NCBI GenBank assembly: GCA_964017045.1
Contig: OZ024801.1
Location: 33,653,257-33,717,256 of the forward strand
Length of the DNA stretch: 64,000 bases
From: Omphiscola glabra
Taxonomy: Eukaryota > Mollusca > Gastropoda > Lymnaeidae
Direction: 5' to 3'
This document shows positions 10,584 to 22,029 of this stretch, piece after piece. A program made the translations under genes and the position numbers. Below the pieces are notes generated by a model, which had not been told where the DNA came from, ran no database searches, and saw nothing but the letters and a program-made list of their open reading frames with translations. Position 1 is the stretch's first letter; the number at the start of each line of letters is the position of its first letter.

Positions 10584-12740
10584 AATATCCTCATCAACAC
10601 CAGGCACAGAAACATTGCGAATCCCATCTACATGCATAGGAGGCAGAATGATCAATGAATTGATCGTGGGCCCTTAATATATAGTAGAAGAAGATCAACC
10701 AGAGGTATGGGCATTAGGGGGGGGGGGGGTTGTTAATTCTTTACGCTGAGGTTTGACTATACCCTGAGACCTTTTAGTATTTACAGTACTATTACATAAA
10801 ACACAGTGCTTACCCTCTTTATGAATGCACACAAAAAACACACACACAACTAATATATATATTTAAATATCAACAGATGATCTGGGAATCTCATTTATTT
10901 TAAATTTTATTATTTATGTATATTATATTTCTTAATTCTGTATTTATTTTTGTGTTGTTTAAAAATGTATATGTATTTTGTTAACTGAAAAAAATTTTTT
11001 GTTAACGTTGGACAAATCACCGTAAGTTCGTGAAGATATTGAGAAGTTGAATAAATTAACATGAAAATTCCTTTGAAGCATGGCTTTTGACAACAAGACC
11101 TACATTCCTTTAACAGAACACAGTAAAGCTGAGTTACTTCAACTATTAGTTGAATCAAAAATTATTATTCTTTTTATCAATGGCAGACATTTTTTATTTT
11201 TCAAACATTATGATAGGGGGGTGAATCGAAAAATCTAACTCGCTATTCAGAAAATGGGAAGAGTTATCGACCCTCTCCTCCCTTCCTGAATACTTAATGG
11301 ATATGGTCCTAAATGAGATATACTTTTTAAAAATCATATAATTATGCAATTTCATCAATTAAAAAATATATATACATATTAATAACCATTTCAAAATTAA
11401 ATAAAAATTAATATAATTTTAAGTGTCGATAACTCCGCTTATTCTCTAAATGGGCGGGTTAAATTATTCGATTTATCCCCCTTTCCAAAACAAAGTCTGC
11501 CTTTTTTTTTTTTACTTTAAAACAAAATAATAATAATTGTTTAAATAAAAACAACCATTTTAAAATTAATTACAAGTTTTGAAGTCTCCAGATGCAGATT
11601 TCCATACCTTAAATTGGGTTTTAAACAAATAATTCAATTACAATAACTTCCTCCATATTATTTATATTACGTGATCTCGCAAGGGAAAACAAACTTCCCA
11701 CACAAACGAGTTGCTGGTACTGATTTGGCATGTACTAAGTAGGCTACTTTTATACTATATATGACCTAGTTCTTGTGGTGTCCTCGATAAAATTTAATGA
11801 AGCCAGTCACTCCTCAATTCAGTGCGAGATATGAAACGACTTTCTCACACTCCCAATCCCACCCCTGCCCCTACCTTTCTCATGACGTCACGCAGCCTTT
11901 AAAAAAAATTAAGGCCTTTGGAGAACATTTTTTTGTGTTCGATATTTCTTTACCACTTTTACATTTGGAAACCTCAGCCATGTAAAACATACGGATGTTA
12001 AACTCGTATGACATGTGATCACGAAGTATTATTGACATTCCCAGTAACAAAATTACTAGTCTTAGTTATTTCGAAGGTATAGGACAAATGAAGTTATTTA
12101 TTCTTATTGAAACAAGCTTCTTAAAGGAATAGCGGAAATTGTAATTACACCGGGGGGGGGGGGGGAGAGGAGGAGAAGAAATGCCGACACGTTAAGCTGG
12201 GATCTAACACTGAACGACCCTTGAGGGTAGGAAGTCCGACAACTACAGTTATGACAGAGAAGATTGAGAGAGTTATAAGCCTTGGGCAAAACTTTGGTCT
12301 CCCTTTACAAAGACAAGTATATCGGGGATAGGATCGCCTTACTTCGGGGACAGCTACAAGAAAAGGGGGTGGGGGTGAGGGGTAGGTTTCTTGGTCGGTT
12401 AGAGATACCACCCCAAGTTTAATTCTGCCATCAGTGAGACATCGAGGGCTTCAAAGGAATTTTGAGAAACAGGGAAGGATCAATCAAAGGTAAAATCGGC
12501 GTTTTCATCAGCAACAGGAAATGACGTCAGTAGTTAGGCGATGAGTAGGGGGGGTGAACGGGGGGGGGGGGGGAATGGGGGTGTTGGCTTCAGAGGACAG
12601 GAGATGATCTCGGTAGATGACAGGCCTAACGACTGATCTCAAAACGATGGAGGGTCAGACCAGATCGGATCGGATAATTTAGTATGCAAATGTCATCCGA
12701 TTAGAATAATCGAGTGGTCGTTAGCTGAAAAAAACGGGTC
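10584..12740. other. AT-rich DNA, no gene recognised
   Basis: Long A/T stretches, especially 10880-11650, with scattered 14-bp G tracts (12152-12165 and near 12560). No transposon ends or protein motifs were found. Confidence 0.6.
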
Positions 12741-12815
12741 GGCCGCGTGGCGCAGTTGACATGATACCTTATATGTTCATTGGGTTATTCTTGACGAGTT
12801 TTGGTTCGAACTTAT
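12741..12815 (+). repeat. tRNA-like SINE head (A box and B box)
   Basis: TGGCGCAGTTGA at 12748-12759 fits the tRNA A-box consensus and GGTTCGAAC at 12803-12811 fits the B box. They are in the right order, with about 43 bases between them, slightly long for a tRNA. The sequence does not fold into a convincing mature tRNA, so a tRNA-derived SINE or tRNA pseudogene is more likely. The 3' limit is not visible. Confidence 0.45.
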
Positions 12816-12918
12816 TTCTTCTTCCAAGGTCAGGCCTAACTACTGCATGCCGGGAGTACAAGATAACACCAACACTAACGAGCTCTTATGAAGAGGATCT
12901 TTTCTGTGCCCTTCAATT

Positions 12919-13094
12919 CAGTGGCGTAGTGAGGGGGGGGGGCATCATCCACAGGCGCTAATCACAAACGGGGCGCCAAATGGTATATTTTACTATAGTG
13001 AAAGGTTTTCGAATAGGGGGGGCGCTAAAAAGATATTGGGGGGCGCTATAAAGGTATTGTGCCCCGGGCGCGAGTTAAGCTCGCTACGCCACTG
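12919..13094. mobile_element. hAT-like non-autonomous element, family A, copy 2
   Basis: The 176-bp element has cagtggcgtag and ctacgccactg termini and is flanked by a perfect 8-bp duplication, cttcaatt (12911-12918 and 13095-13102). The interior carries two copies of a 'gggggcgctawaaagrtattg' phrase, a partial internal duplication that is also seen in copy 3. There is no coding capacity. Confidence 0.95.
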
Positions 13095-13780
13095 CTTCAA
13101 TTAAAATCATCTGCCTCATGACACTTTTATAGTGTATGCTATACTGAGCGGCGTCACAAAGTTTGCCACTTCACTAAGAAGGTGACTAAGTGTAAGCGTT
13201 AAATTCAATCATTTTAATGCCAATATCAATAAAAGTTGCAGCAAGCTTACTGAGTCTTAGTTAAATTTAAGAAGCCATGGGCAAAAATCACCTGACTAAA
13301 AAAAAAAAAATAGATTAGTAGCCGTTACCTCCTGTTTTTATTTAATAATTAGTCTGAACAATTTGTTACTTTTTATGACGTTTTAGGGCTTTTATAACAA
13401 CTTTAAACTATATTACGTCATCTAATTCTAAGAGTGTTAACTCCTGACGTTACGAGTGTGGAGAGTGAGTCAGTTTGTATTAACAACATTTGTACTATTA
13501 TTACACTTACGTGAAATTTAGTCATTTTTACAATAACCTCATTGATAGTCATTATGACTGATGTATGAGGCTCATAGTTCATATTGCTATTATTACAAAT
13601 TTAAAGGATTTCAATTTTAGTTATTACAGATTCAACTAGTAAGATTATATTTATCATCTATTTATTAATGTAAACATTTACATACCAATGCCAAGAGAAA
13701 GAAGTGTGCAGATTTTTTTTTTTTTAAAAAGGAGCGCCTTTCAAGACCTGTTGCACAGGAAGTCAAAGAACACTAACAAC
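13095..13780. other. No gene recognised
   Basis: AT-rich single-copy-looking DNA. Nothing beyond short homopolymers. Confidence 0.6.
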
Positions 13781-15201
13781 CAGGGCTGCCACTCACTTTT
13801 AAAAATTTCCCAAGATTTTGTCAACAAATTTCCCAAGATCATATAATAATATAAGAGTTTTCTTTAAAAGGTGTTTTCTATGTAGTAATAAATGCAATAT
13901 TAGCTTGAATTAATGCCCCTGAAACTCGGGGTACAATAATTGACTGAAATTTATTTTAAAAGACATTTTAAAAAAATCTTTATCACAAAAAAAAAATAGA
14001 TTTTGAAAAAAAAATTATTAATTTATAATCCAAATTATCAATACCCCACTGGAGTTAGGCTACTAAATTAAATATTACCTCCAAATTTTCTGGTAAAAAT
14101 ATCATCTACATGTGTTATAGAAGTCACTTTGAAACAAAGCTCACATGGTTAATCAACACACAAATCTCTTTACAACTATTACATGGGCAAAAGGTTCATC
14201 ATCAAAACATGTTTTTTTCTTATTGTAAGTCTGTAGATTAGTGATGGGGTTTGCAAAGCAATAAAGCAGAATTTAATAATAATAATTGTAGTTGATATTA
14301 TATGAAGACAATAAGTATTTTTTAAATTGTAAATTTACATTATAATTATAATACTTTTTTAAATAATTTTTTTTCAAACAAGATACTGTTTAAATGAACT
14401 TTTCAGTTATAATCCTACAACATACCGGTATAATTTTAATATCTTAATTACCTGTGTGTAAATGCACAACTATTTTTTGTTCCAATTGATGCCTATTAGG
14501 CTGGATTTTTTAACAGATGCATCGTATCATAGTTTGAACACACTGTAGAAGTAACTGAAATTCATCATATTTTACTATCGATTCTTGATTGAACACTATC
14601 GTTCCCTCTTTGGCTTGTACTGTTTTTCGTATGGTTACTAATGTCTAAGAGCCTAATGATAAAGTTTCCGAGCCTACTACCCCCCCCCCTCTCATAAATT
14701 CTATATATTAACAGTATATATTGATTTCCTTTGTGATTTCAAGATTTATTATCTGTTTATTTATTGTTGAGACTGTTATATGCATATGGTGTACAAGGTC
14801 AATTTGATAAACTTTCAACACCTGGATGTAATTTTTAGTATTCAATGTAAAAAAAATGAAGAGAATATTGAATTTCTTTACTTATTAACGTTTTAATACT
14901 TCACAATATTAACTTTAATTTCAGAAGATTTCTTATTTACTTATGAATTGTTTAAAAAAATTAAAACCAGAAAAGAGTTAAGACAAACTATTTTTTTCTT
15001 GTTACTTTAAAAACTATTTTGCTTAATTTTCACTTAAAATTTTATCACATGTTGTTTGCGTTTTTTCAAAATATGTAAAAAATCTTCCCCCTGTTAATAT
15101 TTCCCAAGGTTTTGCCTGATTTTCAAAATTATTCCCCAGATCCCAATGGGGGTTGTGAATTCCCAAGATCTTGGGAAATTTCCCAAGGTGTGGTAGCCCT
15201 G
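13781..15201. mobile_element. 1.4-kb AT-rich element with hAT-like ends
   Basis: The left end is cagggctgccactcac and the right end, reversed, is cagggctaccacacc. Both ends are followed by repeated 'atttcccaagatt' phrases (13806, 13829, and 15100-15185). The roughly 1.42-kb interior is AT-rich with no open frame of note, so it is non-autonomous. I could not find a clear 8-bp duplication: the flanks ctaacaac and catttctt differ. The superfamily call therefore rests on the termini only. Confidence 0.5.
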
Positions 15202-15869
15202 CATTTCTTTTCACAGAACACAGTAGATCGCGTCATTTCAAGCTAAGGGAAATAACCCAATACTAAAGTGCACCCAGACATTTGTTTACAATGAATAGTT
15301 TCCCTTTGAACTAATATCATGGTTTCATTTAGAGACGATTTTTTTTAAATATTAAAATAATAATTGTTGGACTTTAAAACTTACATAGCTCCAGTATCCG
15401 CTACTGTTGTTCTTTTTTTAATAACTCAACTTTCGCTGTATCCTTTATGTTTCTTCTTCGCATATTACTACCTTTCCTTATTATTATTATTATTATGATT
15501 AGATGTCTTATACTTATAGAGCGGGGCTCCCCAGCCTAGGGCTTCTAATATTTCAATACAGCATTGTATTGAAGGATTGTAAACTGGATGTGTATTGTTT
15601 GAAATTATATCGGGTACATTTTACTATAACCTGTAACGTTCCTTGTCACAGGTCGTCCACGAATCGTTTTGTTGCGTCTCACAATTTAAAAAAAAAAAAT
15701 TAAAATCAGCTCGCTCACCATTTCTTCTTGCAGCTCCCTGAACACCTTGCTGGTCGCCTCCACTGACCAGTGCTGTCCTGGTCGCTTGTGCTGTTGTAGT
15801 TGATGTTGGTCACCGTTGGATGTTGCCATACGCTCTACGGTGGCCTCCAGCCAGTCTGTGGTCAAAAGA
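15202..15869. other. No gene; fragment of the (ATT)n dispersed repeat
   Basis: At 15480-15545 an ATT run followed by 'tagagcggggctccccagcc' resembles the head of the dispersed repeat seen at 1530 and 27285. The rest is unassigned. Confidence 0.45.
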
Positions 15870-15977
15870 AAACTTGGTTACAGCAATGCGGGCAAAGACG
15901 AAACTAAACTTGGTTACAGCAATGCGGGCAAAGACGAAACTAAACTTGGTTACAGCAATGCGGGCAAAGACGAAACT
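15870..15977. repeat. 36-bp tandem repeat, 3 identical copies
   Basis: Units start at 15870, 15906 and 15942 with aaacttggttacagcaatgc. The three copies are identical. The period equals 12 codons, so open frames on both strands are artefacts. Confidence 0.95.
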
Positions 15978-16211
15978 ATACTTTGTCCCACTATGGTTAC
16001 AAACACGGATTTCAACATCACAAATTAAAATTTCACTTTCTGCAAGTGGATGGCATTTGCATTGTAATTTTATTATGTACTCATTTGTGATAACCTGACA
16101 TTCTAGTTCATTGGGTATTGAAAAAAAATTACATTTAACCCGTTTCAGATGAGGTGACACAATACCGAGTACCTCCATAAGTTTCACGAATGGGGTGACC
16201 TCCCCCTAACT

Positions 16212-16408
16212 CAGTGGTTCTCAACATTTCTAATGCCGCGACCCTTTAATACAGTTCCTCGTGTTGTGGCGACCCCCAAACAACAAAATTATTTTCGTTT
16301 CCACTTCATAACTGTAGAGTATATGTTTTCCGATGGTCTTAGGCGAACCCTGGGAAAGGATCGTTTGACCCCCAAAGGGGTCGCGACATATAGGTTTGAG
16401 AACCGCTG
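16212..16408. mobile_element. SPIN-type hAT non-autonomous element with perfect 8-bp TSD
   Basis: It starts cagtggttctcaac and ends ttgagaaccgctg. It is flanked by ccctaact at 16204-16211 and 16409-16416. The 197-bp body has the SPIN order: 'taatgccgcgaccctttaat', 'gttgtggcgaccccc', 'cataactgtag', 'ccgatggtctta', 'aaaggggtcgcga'. It has no coding capacity and would need transposase in trans. Confidence 0.96.
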
Positions 16409-16416
16409 CCCTAACT

Positions 16417-18142
16417 CAACCCATCAATACAATCACATTACTTTTAATTACTTAGCCTTTTATGTTATATGTACGTTCCATATTTCTTTATCCATATCTT
16501 CGTTCGGTAATTGTGACTAATTAATTTTAAATTGGTTTAATTTACCCCCCTCCTCCCGGGCTCGTAACTTTGGGACTTCGTTAAAAGTTCCCACACCCCG
16601 TCTGAGAAAGTAGCTGGAGAGGGGCCCCACCTTCCCCTCTATCACCGCCTGAAATAATATTGAGTTCCATGAGACTACTATGTACACGGTACATGTAAGG
16701 TCATCACGACCTCAAAAGGGACTATTTTGGGAACACGGGTTCCACCCCACCCGGAACTGCGCGATGGACCAGGGTCAAAGCTTCGCACCTACCGCGTCGT
16801 GTTTGGTCAGCGGACAGCGGTCAAGGTGTGCGCCGGAGATGTTTTCTACCTGTTCCATCCGTGACCGCGTGGGAAGGTGGCGAAGACTTAAGATTGGAGA
16901 TTGGGACTGTTTGATCACAAGCTTACAAACAAGTTTCCACAAGCTTACAAACAAGTTTCAATGTTTGCTTTGGGTTGGTCAACAACATGACGATTCATCA
17001 TATTCTCACGGTGTTACTTGCTTTTTATTTTTTTTTCTTTATTTTTTTTTGAAGTGAGAGATACGCCGCTGATTGCAAAGGCGGAATTGTTGTCTTTTCA
17101 CACGTGAGAAATTAGATTGACAAAAGGAAGTAGGCGACTGGAGAACGGTTGCTAACATTGAAGAGTTGTGAACCATGTTTTAGCAACAAATAAGGAGTGA
17201 AAGGAATTTTGCCAGAGAGAGAAAGTTCAGAGAGAGAAAGTTCAGAGAGAGAAAGTTCAGCCACATGGGTTGTGAGAAGTCATAAGTGATTAGATAAAAA
17301 AGTCATAAGTGACTTCGGTGACTTAAATCGTCCTTGGTGTATATAAAACTTAAAGCATAAAACCTTTGAAAGATACACCATGTCAATATTTTTTTTAAAA
17401 ACCATGCAAATGAAATAAGATACCGGGACGATAGATTGAAATTAAAATCATTTAAAAATTTATACTTAAGACAAGACAGTATCTCAGTTCTTAGATTTAT
17501 CAATATAAAGAACGCCCCCCCCCCCCCAAATCCTTTGTGCTATCACGTCAGCCAGGCGCATCCAATGTCATTATACACATGCCCATTGACCGTCATAAAA
17601 ATAGATTTGTCGACTTGTGTATTAAGGGTAAGATATTGTTTTGTGTGTGGCATTGAAACCGTATGCGCCCCATGAACAATTTACCATCACTGATTTCATC
17701 ATGGCTTCACTCTTTAGGTCGTGAGGATTTGGTTCGGGGGTAGGGGAAAAAAAAAGGGGGGGGGGGGGCGCAAAAGATGTTTTAAATTCAATGGTTCAGT
17801 AAAATAATGTGAGGGGGTGGGGGGTCTAAAAACTGAAAGGCTTAGCCTATACCAGAATTATAATGACATTATTAATGTCCTAAATGGACTTTGAAAAATA
17901 CAATGGTGTTACGTAATCGTTTTTTTTTGGTTTTGTTTTAAAAGACGCGCATATTATGCGGCATAAACGAGTCGTTAAAAGATGTCATCAGTGAGACCTT
18001 TTTAACTTCATGCATTTCGTACACCTACATCACAAGACAAACACCCCCTTCCCCCCCCCTCCCCCCCCCCGGCCGCATGACATGTCAATGATTCCCGATT
18101 TTTTTAGAACACAAATTGCTGCTTGGTGCTCCCATATCCTGT
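16417..18142. other. No gene recognised; small direct repeats
   Basis: Contains a 21-bp direct repeat pair at 16917-16958 ('acaagcttacaaacaagtttc'-type), three copies of a 15-bp gagagaaagttcaga unit near 17213-17260, and G or C tracts at 17514-17527, 17756-17768 and 18050-18070. No protein family was found. Confidence 0.55.
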
Positions 18143-18604
18143 ATCTACCATCTATAGCTATTAAATCTACCATCTATAGCTATTAAATCTACCATCTATA
18201 GCTATTAAATCTACCATCTATAGCTATTAAATCTACCACCTATAGCTATTAAATCTACCATCTATAGCTATTAAATCTACCATCTATAGCTATTAAATCT
18301 ACCATCTATAGCTATTAAATCTACCATCTATAGCTATTAAATCTACCATCTATAGCTATTAAATCTACCATCTATAGCTATTAAATCTACCATCTATAGC
18401 TATTAAATCTACCATCTATAGCTATTAAATCTACCATCTATAGCTATTAAATCTACCATCTATAGCTATTAAATCTACCATCTATAGCTATTAAATCTAC
18501 CATCTATAGCTATTAAATCTACCATCTATAGCTATTAAATCTACCATCTATAGCTATTAAATCTACCATCTATAGCTATTAAATCTACCATCTATAGCTA
18601 TTAA
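18143..18604. repeat. 22-bp minisatellite, 21 copies, nearly invariant
   Basis: The unit contains ctaccatctatagctatt. The array is 462 bp, exactly 21 units, and only one copy (near 18237, 'accacctatag') differs. This homogeneity implies recent expansion or gene conversion. The array ends 31 bp before the candidate splice acceptor at 18635. Confidence 0.97.
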
Positions 18605-18635
18605 AGATTGTCTTTTTTTGTATCGCTTGCTGTAG

Positions 18636-18785
18636 TTTCCGACCAGCATTCGCTGAACATCCACGGTCTCCACAACATCCCCTCGTCTATCAACAACAGC
18701 CCCAACTTCAACGGCATCGCGGTCTCATTGTCCCACTGGCTTGCAGCCCATCAGTACCCAAATGTACCCAACAATAGGGAGGGTC
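18636..18785 (+). CDS. Candidate internal exon, protein family unrecognised
   Basis: A pyrimidine-rich run ending tgctgtag (18616-18635) forms a plausible splice acceptor, and gggtc|gtaag at 18785/18786 a plausible donor. The 150-bp segment between is open in the frame reading SDQHSLNIHGLHNIPSSINN and then a stretch containing FNGIAVSLSHWLAAHQYP. Codons are strongly C- or G-ending (aac, atc, cac, ccc), unlike the surrounding AT-rich DNA, which is what real coding sequence would show. No domain is recognised, and no partner exons are visible within the neighbouring kilobases. The upstream minisatellite would sit in the preceding intron, so the branch point would be in or beside it. It could also be a chance open frame. 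Confidence 0.35.
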
Positions 18786-20160
18786 GTAAGACCCGATGTG
18801 ACACTTGTAGTTAGTTGTACCAACCGACCACCGGATCGTTAGCTTCTGATGGTCAAGTTACTAATGGACACCGATGGCCAGTAGCATTCCTGCAGGCTTT
18901 TCGACGATGTACCCAATGACATGGCCTGAACATTCAATGGATTGAATGCACGGACATTTATCAATATAAAATTATAATTACGGCCCGTACGTACGTCCTC
19001 AAGGGTAACTATCCATGCCATGTTGAATATGGCTAGGATGACTGGAGTAGCTGTTCCCGCAAGTTATAAAGTTGTATGTGTAAAATGATTCTCGTAGTCT
19101 GTCTTAAACATAATTAAAATTCACGTCACATAAATAATTATATACGCATACGGCATACGGTTACGTAGATTATATACATATTAATATTGTATGTTGGCTT
19201 GGTCATCTTCGCACGCGAAGGGCGGACAATAATACATACTGTATGGCCATATTATGGGTCTACATCAGTCATAGATTATTCGTCTTAATACGTTATTTAA
19301 GCAGAAGGAATAAAAGGAATTCCTTACAATGGAATTACCCCCCCCCCCCCCTTTTTGGGCTGGATCCGACGCTGGGTCGTTAAAGCATTGGTGTCGATGC
19401 ATCCATATATCATCAAGCTAACAATACGTTTTAAATGGAGAGCCATTAAAGAAGGCATGGCTACCGTGCAGATAGCCGCGTATAAGAGTCGTCTATACGG
19501 TGACGACATAAAGATAGTACTTAACAGGTAATAAATAAATCTATGCCGGCTGCAGGTAACACCGGACAGGAGTGAGTTGTGGCGGGAAGAGTGGGGGGGG
19601 GGGGGCGCTCTAACGGTGCCAGCTACGCCGGGGCTAATAAAATTAACGCCACCAATGGCCGCCGTTTAACCTGATTTACACCCCGGGTATAAAACTCTGG
19701 GTCGTAGAGGCATGATCAAAAACTGACCCTCCCAGTAGTGATAAATGGGGGTGGGGGGAGGAGGATGCCTGGTCAGTCGCTGGCTACTGGGTGGCGTTGA
19801 CTGGGCAGTTGCTGACCACCGGGTGGCGTTTTTACTGCTGCATACATTTATTAAGTAGGTCGGAGAGAGTGCCATTAAAATAATTGAATTCAGCGGCAGG
19901 TGGGAAAGGGGACAATCTTTCATGGGGTCTTGGAAAAAGTTAGTTACTGCTAAAGGTCAAAGGTGAAGAGTTTTGGGTAAATTTAGACTGAGGTTGTCAG
20001 GATCTAAAAAAAAAACGTATAGAAAGTCGAAGAGTGTCTGAATCTAATAATAGAACTATCATTTTCAAATATGCGGATAAACCCAATTTTATTTGGTAGA
20101 GGGGAGCACAAGGGAGGAGGAATGTGAAAACTTTATACAGTAAAATACATATCATTAGCT
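18786..20160. other. No gene recognised
   Basis: Mixed sequence with C tracts near 19340 and G tracts near 19592. A terminus-like 'agctacgccgggg' at 19621 lacks a partner. No exon with both splice sites was found on either strand. Confidence 0.5.
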
Positions 20161-20164
20161 AAGA

Positions 20165-20590
20165 CATATGTTGATTTGATACAATTTAGGGTTAATGTTA
20201 AGGCCCATAAGTCATAACTTGACTTGATACAATTAAGCGTTAATAATTTTAAGGACCATCAGTTGACTTGACACATTAGAATTAATGTTAAGACCTTTAA
20301 GTGTTATACTTAACCGTTAATGTTAAGGCCCATAAGTATCATAACATAAGTTGACTTGAACTTGTTATACTTATCGGTTAATGTTACGGCCCGTAAGTCA
20401 TAAGTTGACTTGATACACTAAAACGTTTATATTAAGGCCCATTAGTTGGCCCGCACACTTAATGAATTAATGTTAAGGCTAAGGCATACTTAAACGTTAA
20501 TGTTAAGGCCCATGCCCATACGTCAATTTGACACGATAAACCTAATTAAACGTTAAGTTTAAGGCCCAATAGTTGACTTGATACCACAGT
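20165..20590. repeat. Degenerate ~50-bp tandem repeat
   Basis: About nine diverged copies of a unit built from 'gttgacttgatacaatta' and 'gttaatgttaaggcccat'. Copies vary in length and order, so the array is old. It lies in what would be the first intron of the minus-strand candidate gene. Confidence 0.8.
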
Positions 20591-20724
20591 GGACCACACA
20601 TCTTTATTAAAGCTTAAACTGAACGTTCACAATTGTTAGTCTTAAAAGCTGTTTTGGTTAACTTAACAGATTCGTTGGAACATAACATAAGTTAGTAAAG
20701 TAAGTTGTTTTTAAAATCACATAC

Positions 20725-20857
20725 CTGCGGCTTTCAGAACTTTTGCACGAAGTCCCCTCGGTGCTCTTCGGTGCAAACCGAGACGCACTAATATCCAAGA
20801 GTTGAACACCCTTACTCTGGCAGATGTCCGGCTCCACTTGACTTTGAGTGGATTCAT
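20725..20857 (-). CDS. Candidate first coding exon (minus strand), family unrecognised
   Basis: On the minus strand ccgcag|gtatgtga at 20725/20724 is a near-consensus 5' splice site. Upstream of it two frames are open. One has an ATG at 20857 in a favourable context (G at -3). It reads MNPLKVKWSRTSARVRVFNS and then a basic stretch (HRRAPRGLRAKVLKAAG) to the donor. The other frame, with DSDESTQSQVEPDICQSKG, is open further upstream but has no ATG. A TATA box lies about 420 bp upstream of the ATG and GC boxes lie beyond it, so this could be the 5' end of a gene whose later exons are at lower coordinates or outside the window. Two short upstream ATG frames would precede it. No domain is recognised. 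Confidence 0.3.
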
Positions 20858-21270
20858 CGCTGTCGCATTCAGTTCGGAAATTTCCGAAGATGGCGTGCAG
20901 ACTGTCAAAAAACCACTTTCGGTTCGGAATACAAGTCCGCTGGTGACCAATGAAAAACAAACCACTGTCGCTGAACGGCCTTGAATAGTTAAGTTATCCG
21001 AAGGCTGAGTCTATCAATCCTGTACTAAGATGTACTATCCTGTACACAAGATGTACTTAACACTAAAAAATACGGCTGCAGAAATCAAAGTCAATCTCAT
21101 CCTAGCTCAAATGAATGCTGATGAATATCTTCAGTGAAATCGTTTTTCTTTTTTTACATATCCCTTAATGTCCTAACTTCAATGACTGAACAAAATCACT
21201 TTGGCTCAACTAGCACACAGTTCGGAATGTGGAAATGAACGTTTGATATCTGGTTGTGGAATCCACCCCC

Positions 21271-21284
21271 GGTCTTATATAGTG
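21271..21284 (-). promoter_or_regulatory. TATA box of a putative minus-strand promoter
   Basis: On the minus strand the sequence is cactatataagacc. About 25-30 bp downstream, near 21255, tccacaacc resembles an initiator. A GC-box cluster lies 160-290 bp upstream. The arrangement matches a TATA-type polymerase II core promoter driving toward the candidate exon at 20857-20725. Confidence 0.4.
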
Positions 21285-21440
21285 GGCCCGAAACACAATC
21301 GGCGGGGAACTGTGCAATGAATTCTCGTCTTGTTTGCGGTGACTTCACGCAACGTTTCGCACCCATTTCCCCCATTCACTCATTCATTGATACTTTCCAT
21401 TGTCCAGCCTAGGCCACGCGGGCTAATTATCATAATAGGT

Positions 21441-21562
21441 CCCGCCCACCTCGCCCAGTTGGATGAGCGCGGCGATTCGCCGCCACACGACCGGTGGGCG
21501 GGACTTGAGGAAAGGAGCGATGATTAGGATCGTGTATGATTGACAGGGGCGGCCCCCGCCGG
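21441..21562 (-). promoter_or_regulatory. GC-box / CpG-rich upstream region
   Basis: Contains cccgcccacc at 21441, ggtgggcggga at 21493 and a GC-rich palindrome-like ggggcggcccccgcc near 21546. CpG is frequent to about 21660 while flanking DNA is AT-rich. GC boxes are known Sp/KLF sites. Their role here is inferred from their position upstream of the TATA box. Confidence 0.35.
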
Positions 21563-22029
21563 GATAACAAAAAAAAAATGGCATTTTGGAATATTTACCT
21601 ACGGAAACAGATAAGCCGAGGCGCGTGGATTAATCTGGCGCGCGACGAGCTTTCTTCGGGGACGTAACCCAGGACTGGTATCTTAGCAAAAGGGAAGTTA
21701 GAATTGAAGCTCGGGAGGATTGACCGGATGTACAGACTTGAAATGCCACGGGGGATGGACAGACCAATGTCAAATTAAGTTAAAAAGTTGGATTTGCAAC
21801 AACGATTTCTCTAAACATCACAACTCATAAAATTGATAAACATTGTGATGTGTGCAGTAAAAGATTTAACTACGTTATGATGTTTTCTAAATGTAGTAGT
21901 ACTACTAGTAGTGTTTAGTCCCTTACCTATTACTTAGGGCCGGTGTTAAAACGCTTAGAAATATATTATATGGGAAAGAAGAACAAGAACATTATATAAG
22001 GTTTGCTACATGTAGCCTGTAGCATTGTT

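Noticed and set aside
18143..18604. CRISPR-like array
   Set aside because: Units are directly adjacent with no spacers. The same applies to all other arrays here, and the DNA is eukaryotic.
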